The notes beneath the pieces were generated by a model that worked only from the letters and a program-made list of their open reading frames with translations, made no database searches and was not told where the DNA came from. The translations under genes were made by a program, and so were the position numbers. From Actinokineospora iranica (GTDB taxonomy: Bacteria > Actinomycetota > Actinomycetes > Mycobacteriales > Pseudonocardiaceae), in assembly GCF_900101685.1 (NCBI RefSeq), contig NZ_FMZZ01000010.1:186001-250000 (forward strand): a stretch of 64,000 nt of DNA, in the 5' to 3' direction. This document shows positions 60,814-64,000 of this stretch, piece after piece. Position 1 is the first letter of the stretch, and the number at the start of each line of letters is the position of its first letter.

Positions 60814-61649
60814 CTTGGTTCCTTTCCGGTGTTCGATTCCGCGACACCGCAGGCCAACCGGCGGATGAAGCGGTGGATATCCTTCGGGCGCAACGGATTC
60901 ACGCTCACCCAGCCGTCCTTGCCGTGGTCGATCCGAACCCGTCCGGCCGGACCGTCCAACCAGGACAGCTCATCGGTTCGCCTGCCCGCGCTGGTCGCGC
61001 CGAGCTGGCCCCGACCGGTCACCGTCGGCAACAGCGCGGCCAGCCGGTCCAGCTCGTCCGGGTCACCGCCCGCGGCCATGGCCAGCGCGCGCAGCCGGTC
61101 GCGGGCGACTTCCTCCCGCTCGCCCGCCGCCGAGGTCGCCGCGCTCACCACCCCGGCGTCCAGCGAGATCGGCGCCACCGTCGCGCCCGCCAGCCTGGGC
61201 ACGTCCCGGAACAGCTCGTCGGCCAGGCCGTCCTGGTAGACCCGGGTGACCGCGACCTGGTTGGTGTGCCCGCGCGCCAGCGGTTGCCTGCACACCAGCG
61301 CCGCCGACCCGCACCGCAGCGCCAGCACGCCGACCGGGCCGCGGGCGATCCCGGTCAGCACCAAGTCGACGGTGCTCCGCCGGTCCCGCAACGCGGCCAC
61401 CAGTTCGGCCGCCAGGCCAGTCGGTCCGGCGTGGTCGGCGAGGCGGCGCGCGGTCAGCGTCGCGCCCGCCATGGCCAGCACCGCGGCGCGTTCGGCGGCG
61501 GTGCGGCCGTAGCACGGCACCCGCACCGGATACGGCATCCGCACCCCGGCGTGCGTGGTCAACAGGTCGAGTTCGGCAAGTCCGAAGTAGACGGTCTGGC
61601 TGCTGGGGCCGCTCGCCGCCTCGTCGGTCGCGTCGCTGGTGGCGATCAC
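60810..61649 (-). CDS. EspG-family ESX secretion chaperone
   Basis: A 279-residue protein of the EspG family, which binds PE/PPE-type substrates in the cytosol and keeps them export-ready. VYFGLAELDLLTTHAGVRMPYPV is the family start; the alternating strands of the quasi-repeat follow, and a C-terminal segment has GRVRIDHGKDGWVSVNPLR. It lies between the PPE-like genes and the effectors, overlapping both neighbours (ATGA). Confidence 0.82.
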   Translation of the reverse strand: MIATSDATDEAASGPSSQTVYFGLAELDLLTTHAGVRMPYPVRVPCYGRTAAERAAVLAMAGATLTARRLADHAGPTGLAAELVAALRDRRSTVDLVLTGIARGPVGVLALRCGSAALVCRQPLARGHTNQVAVTRVYQDGLADELFRDVPRLAGATVAPISLDAGVVSAATSAAGEREEVARDRLRALAMAAGGDPDELDRLAALLPTVTGRGQLGATSAGRRTDELSWLDGPAGRVRIDHGKDGWVSVNPLRPKDIHRFIRRLACGVAESNTGKEPR

Positions 61650-62023
61650 CGGAGCAGCCCCCCGACCACATCCGTCGCCGTGTCGAGCACCGCGGCCGCC
61701 GTGTTCATCGTGGCCGACACAGTTCGGTCGAGATCGAGGTAGTCCGCCAATGTCGAGACCAGTGACCGGTGATAGTCGCGCAGTTCGGTGTCCGCGGCGC
61801 CGAGCTCACCGGTCAGCCCGGCCTGGCCCGCTGTGGCTCGCAGCCGGTCCGCCAGCGCCAGCGCGGGTGGCGCGGTGCCGAGCAGCGGCGACCTCTGCCC
61901 GAGCCGGTCGGCGGAGGCCACCAGATCGCTCATCGCGTCCGCGATATCCCCCAGCGTCTTGACCAACGCCTTCAGTTCCCCGGGCGCGACCGCGTAGCCA
62001 CGTCCCGACGCCTGGTCTGGCAT
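61646..62023 (-). CDS. Small helical ESX-associated protein
   Basis: A 125-residue, almost wholly helical protein. The start GYAVAPGELKALVKTLGDIADAMSDL resembles the first helix of WXG100-type proteins, and a second long helix runs through LRDYHRSLVSTLADYLDLD. No WxG turn is visible. The ATG at 62023 follows a short GGAGACGAC-type site, and its stop overlaps the EspG start. A substrate or partner role in the ESX operon is likely. Confidence 0.6.
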   Translation of the reverse strand: MPDQASGRGYAVAPGELKALVKTLGDIADAMSDLVASADRLGQRSPLLGTAPPALALADRLRATAGQAGLTGELGAADTELRDYHRSLVSTLADYLDLDRTVSATMNTAAAVLDTATDVVGGLLR

Positions 62024-62060
62024 GTCGTCTCCCCGTGTTCTCGTCTGAAGCGCCCGCCGC

Positions 62061-63215
62061 TCATTCCCCGATGATCGGTTTGCTGGCCGTTCGCTCATCG
62101 GTGAACAGGCCCTTGTCGACATTCGGCTGTCGCCGCTTGTGCTCTTTGTCCCCGGCTGACACCGACATCGGCGGCAGAATGGGCGGGACCCCCGCGCCGC
62201 CCGCGCCATGTGGTCCGCGGCCGGGCGCCAGGAGTTGGTTCACCGCGGCGCGCAGCGCGGGCCCGCCCGCACCGGGCCGCTGCCGCCCGCCGCCCGGCCA
62301 GGGCCCGCCCGCGTCGGGCGGCAGCGGGCCCCGAACGGCCCCGCCACCTGGTTCCGGCACGACGCCATGGGTCAGCCGGGACCACGGCACGCCGCCGCCC
62401 CCTCCCGGCACGGCTGGACCGGCGCCTCCCGGCACGAAGCCCGCCGCGTTCGTCGCGCTCGTCAGGTCCGCGCCGCCCGCCGCGGTCCGGACAGGCGGCG
62501 CGATCAGCGCGTCGCTGCCGTGCAGGCTCGACTCGTAGCCGCGCATCACCTCCTCCGCGCGCGACCTGCCGGAGCCCGCGAGGAAGTCGGCGTCGAACAT
62601 GCTGGCGCCGCCGGTGGACACCGCCCCGACCGCGAACACCACGCCGCCGCTCCCGCCCGGGACCCCGCCCGCGCCGCTCGCCGCGGTGAACGCCTGCGGT
62701 CCGGACGGAGCGGGCATGGTGTTCCTGGCCAGCGCGAGCGCGTCCGCCGAATCCTGTGCGGCCTGCCGAACCTGGCCGGCCCGCGCGCCGATGGCTTCAA
62801 TCAGCTCGGCCAGCTGATCGATCCGCTCGGCAGCCCGCTCGGCGGCTTCCCCCTGCCAGCTCGCGGTGAGCGCGTCGCGTTGCCCGCGCACCGTCTCCGC
62901 GTGGCTGGCCAGCGCGTCGGCGTGCCGACCCCACTCGGCCGCGATCTCGCTGACGTCCCCGACATCCGCCTGGTCCCGCAGCATCCGGTACAGCTCTTCG
63001 TGGCTGTAGGCCGCCCAGTTCATCGGCGCGAACGAGGCGCCCTCGGTCGCGCCAGCGGCCGGGTTCCCGGTCCCGGCCAACGCGCCCGTCAACGCGTCGA
63101 CAACCGCCTGCCCGGCGACGTCGATCTCCGCCAGCATCGCCGTGATGGCGTCGGTCATCTCCGCCACCCCGGCGGCGACCGTGCCTGCCATCGCCGCGAA
63201 CGGGTCGTCGATCAT
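62061..63215 (-). CDS. PPE-like ESX substrate with Gly/Pro-rich tail
   Basis: A 384-residue protein, first in the ESX operon. The helical N-terminal half has NWAAYSHEELYRMLRDQ and LTASWQGEAAERAAERIDQLAELIEA, with a WQG turn equal to WxG in the middle of the hairpin. The second half is Gly/Pro/Ala-rich. ATG 63215 has GGGGAG seven bases upstream; an in-frame ATG at 63281 lacks such a site. It would be the substrate recognised by the EspG chaperone two genes on. Confidence 0.7.
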   Translation of the reverse strand: MIDDPFAAMAGTVAAGVAEMTDAITAMLAEIDVAGQAVVDALTGALAGTGNPAAGATEGASFAPMNWAAYSHEELYRMLRDQADVGDVSEIAAEWGRHADALASHAETVRGQRDALTASWQGEAAERAAERIDQLAELIEAIGARAGQVRQAAQDSADALALARNTMPAPSGPQAFTAASGAGGVPGGSGGVVFAVGAVSTGGASMFDADFLAGSGRSRAEEVMRGYESSLHGSDALIAPPVRTAAGGADLTSATNAAGFVPGGAGPAVPGGGGGVPWSRLTHGVVPEPGGGAVRGPLPPDAGGPWPGGGRQRPGAGGPALRAAVNQLLAPGRGPHGAGGAGVPPILPPMSVSAGDKEHKRRQPNVDKGLFTDERTASKPIIGE

Positions 63216-63387
63216 CCCAGCGCTCCCCACGAGTTCGTCCGAGCCTGTCGCCAGTGATGCTCGGATCGTGGGGGCGGCCATCACAAGGCCACCGACCGGC
63301 CATCCATGTCCGGCCCGTTGACCTGCGCGAACCGACGTGACCGGCCACGCGCGACGCGGCTGGCCGTCGTGTCCGCGAGCATGGCCC

Positions 63388-63560
63388 TCAGGCGAGTGGT
63401 TTCTCGGTGGCTTCCCACAGTTCTCGTTGGATGACCTCACCTCGGCCGGGTTCGGGGCAGGGGAGGGGGTTGGCGTCCTTGACCGAGAAGCAACCGCCGG
63501 TGGCGAAGGCCGGGTCGGTCGCGAGTCGCTTGATGATCGCGGCTCGGGTCGCCGACGCGC
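63388..63560 (-). pseudogene. Possible fragment of a small gene
   Basis: The leftward frame ending at 63388 reads GPAFATGGCFSVKDANPLP followed by GEVIQRELWEATEKPLA and looks like real protein C-terminus, but no start codon with a ribosome site was found within about 60 codons. It could be a short gene with an unusual start or a decayed one. Family not recognised. Confidence 0.3.
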
Positions 63561-63640
63561 AGGCCGTGGAGGGCCTTTTCCAGCAGTCCGGCGAAGTTCA
63601 CACCAGGCGGACCGGCCGCGGTGGACGGACCGGCCTGCGT

Positions 63641-63898
63641 TTAGGCCTCCCGTCGGTGGATTCCGAAGCCGAGGTGGGACAGGCACGACCATGCTTCGTG
63701 CACGGAGTCGAAGGTTCGCTCGGGCAGCAGGCTGATCCCGGCGAACACCGCGGGCCGGGCGTGGCAGCGGAGCGCGGTGTTGATGAGGTCGGCATTGCTC
63801 GCGGGTGGGGTGATGAAGGCGTCTTCCAGGCAGGTCTGGAACTCGGTGAAGGTCAGTGGGGCCTGCGCGGGTGGTGGTGAAGAGTCCAATGCGGTCAC
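63641..63898 (-). CDS. Small hypothetical protein
   Basis: An 85-residue protein, mostly helical (TFTEFQTCLEDAFITPP, INTALRCHARPAVFAGISLL), with three Cys. Not recognised. The codon use matches its neighbours. It lies upstream of the fragment at 63388 and in the same direction, so the two may be parts of one former operon. The last 100 bp of the window show nothing I can name. Confidence 0.4.
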   Translation of the reverse strand: MTALDSSPPPAQAPLTFTEFQTCLEDAFITPPASNADLINTALRCHARPAVFAGISLLPERTFDSVHEAWSCLSHLGFGIHRREA

Positions 63899-64000
63899 CT
63901 GGGGTCGTGGACGTCGGTGGGGTCCACGATCCGGGGCTCGTGTTGAGATCGTCTGACCCGCTCGTTGACGATCAGGTGACGAGCGGGCCTGGGGCGGGCC

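Overview
The window is high-GC DNA throughout, with many GTG starts, tightly overlapping ATGA/GTGA gene junctions and actinobacterial families (STAND/LAL regulators, ESX type VII secretion partners, PPOX/F420-type proteins). I infer a filamentous actinomycete, probably of the order Pseudonocardiales; no rRNA or other marker gene is present to prove it.

Left part (1-7100): the end of a UDP-GlcNAc 2-epimerase, a secreted protein with a C-terminal membrane anchor, a 51-residue ORF that is only a sortase-type tail, an exosortase with intact Cys/Arg/His and an overlapping GT2 glycosyltransferase. These look like a cell-surface anchoring and glycosylation locus. A convergent pair follows: a SerC-like aminotransferase fold that lacks its PLP lysine, translationally coupled to an NDK-like protein. 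An intact IS3-family element (about 5414-6663) sits beside it.

Accessory part (6.8-29 kb): an inverted pair of 151-bp palindromic elements encloses a three-subunit molybdenum hydroxylase, a VOC protein, relics of a NACHT gene and a methyltransferase gene, and a PPOX protein. Next come an SRPBCC-ArsR-DUF899 set with a clear operator, a secreted three-repeat protein, a MerR regulator with a SoxR-like box, two paralogous LAL-type LuxR regulators, a NB-ARC/TPR STAND protein, and a divergent glycerophosphotransferase-like gene carrying 14 perfect 7-bp repeats in its 5' end. Stress or detoxification genes follow: TetR with a hydrolase, an epoxide hydrolase and an AhpD-like protein.

Biosynthetic part (29.75-50.8 kb): the genes match an aminoglycoside/aminocyclitol pathway. 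They are an inositol-dehydrogenase-like oxidoreductase, an inositol phosphatase, a StsC/BtrR-type DegT aminotransferase, a NeoM/KanF-like GT4, a PIG-L deacetylase, a NeoQ-like GMC oxidase, a NeoB-like class III aminotransferase, a zinc alcohol dehydrogenase, a SPASM-type radical SAM enzyme, a cobalamin radical SAM enzyme, two methyltransferases and an aminoglycoside phosphotransferase for self-resistance. No 2-deoxy-scyllo-inosose synthase is present, so a myo-inositol-derived, fortimicin-like pseudodisaccharide is the best guess. The cluster ends with a pair of paralogs: a membrane-anchored flavoprotein-like protein, and a 1080-residue MFS exporter fused to the same domain.

Right part (51-64 kb): a CPA2 antiporter, a Leg1-family protein, a DinB/DUF664 protein and an HTH-NACHT-transmembrane STAND protein. 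A tightly coupled leftward ESX operon (63.2-57.0 kb) follows, with PPE-like and WXG-like proteins, EspG, a YbaB-like protein and a secreted amidase effector. The ESX membrane core is not in the window. No tRNA, rRNA or CRISPR array was seen.
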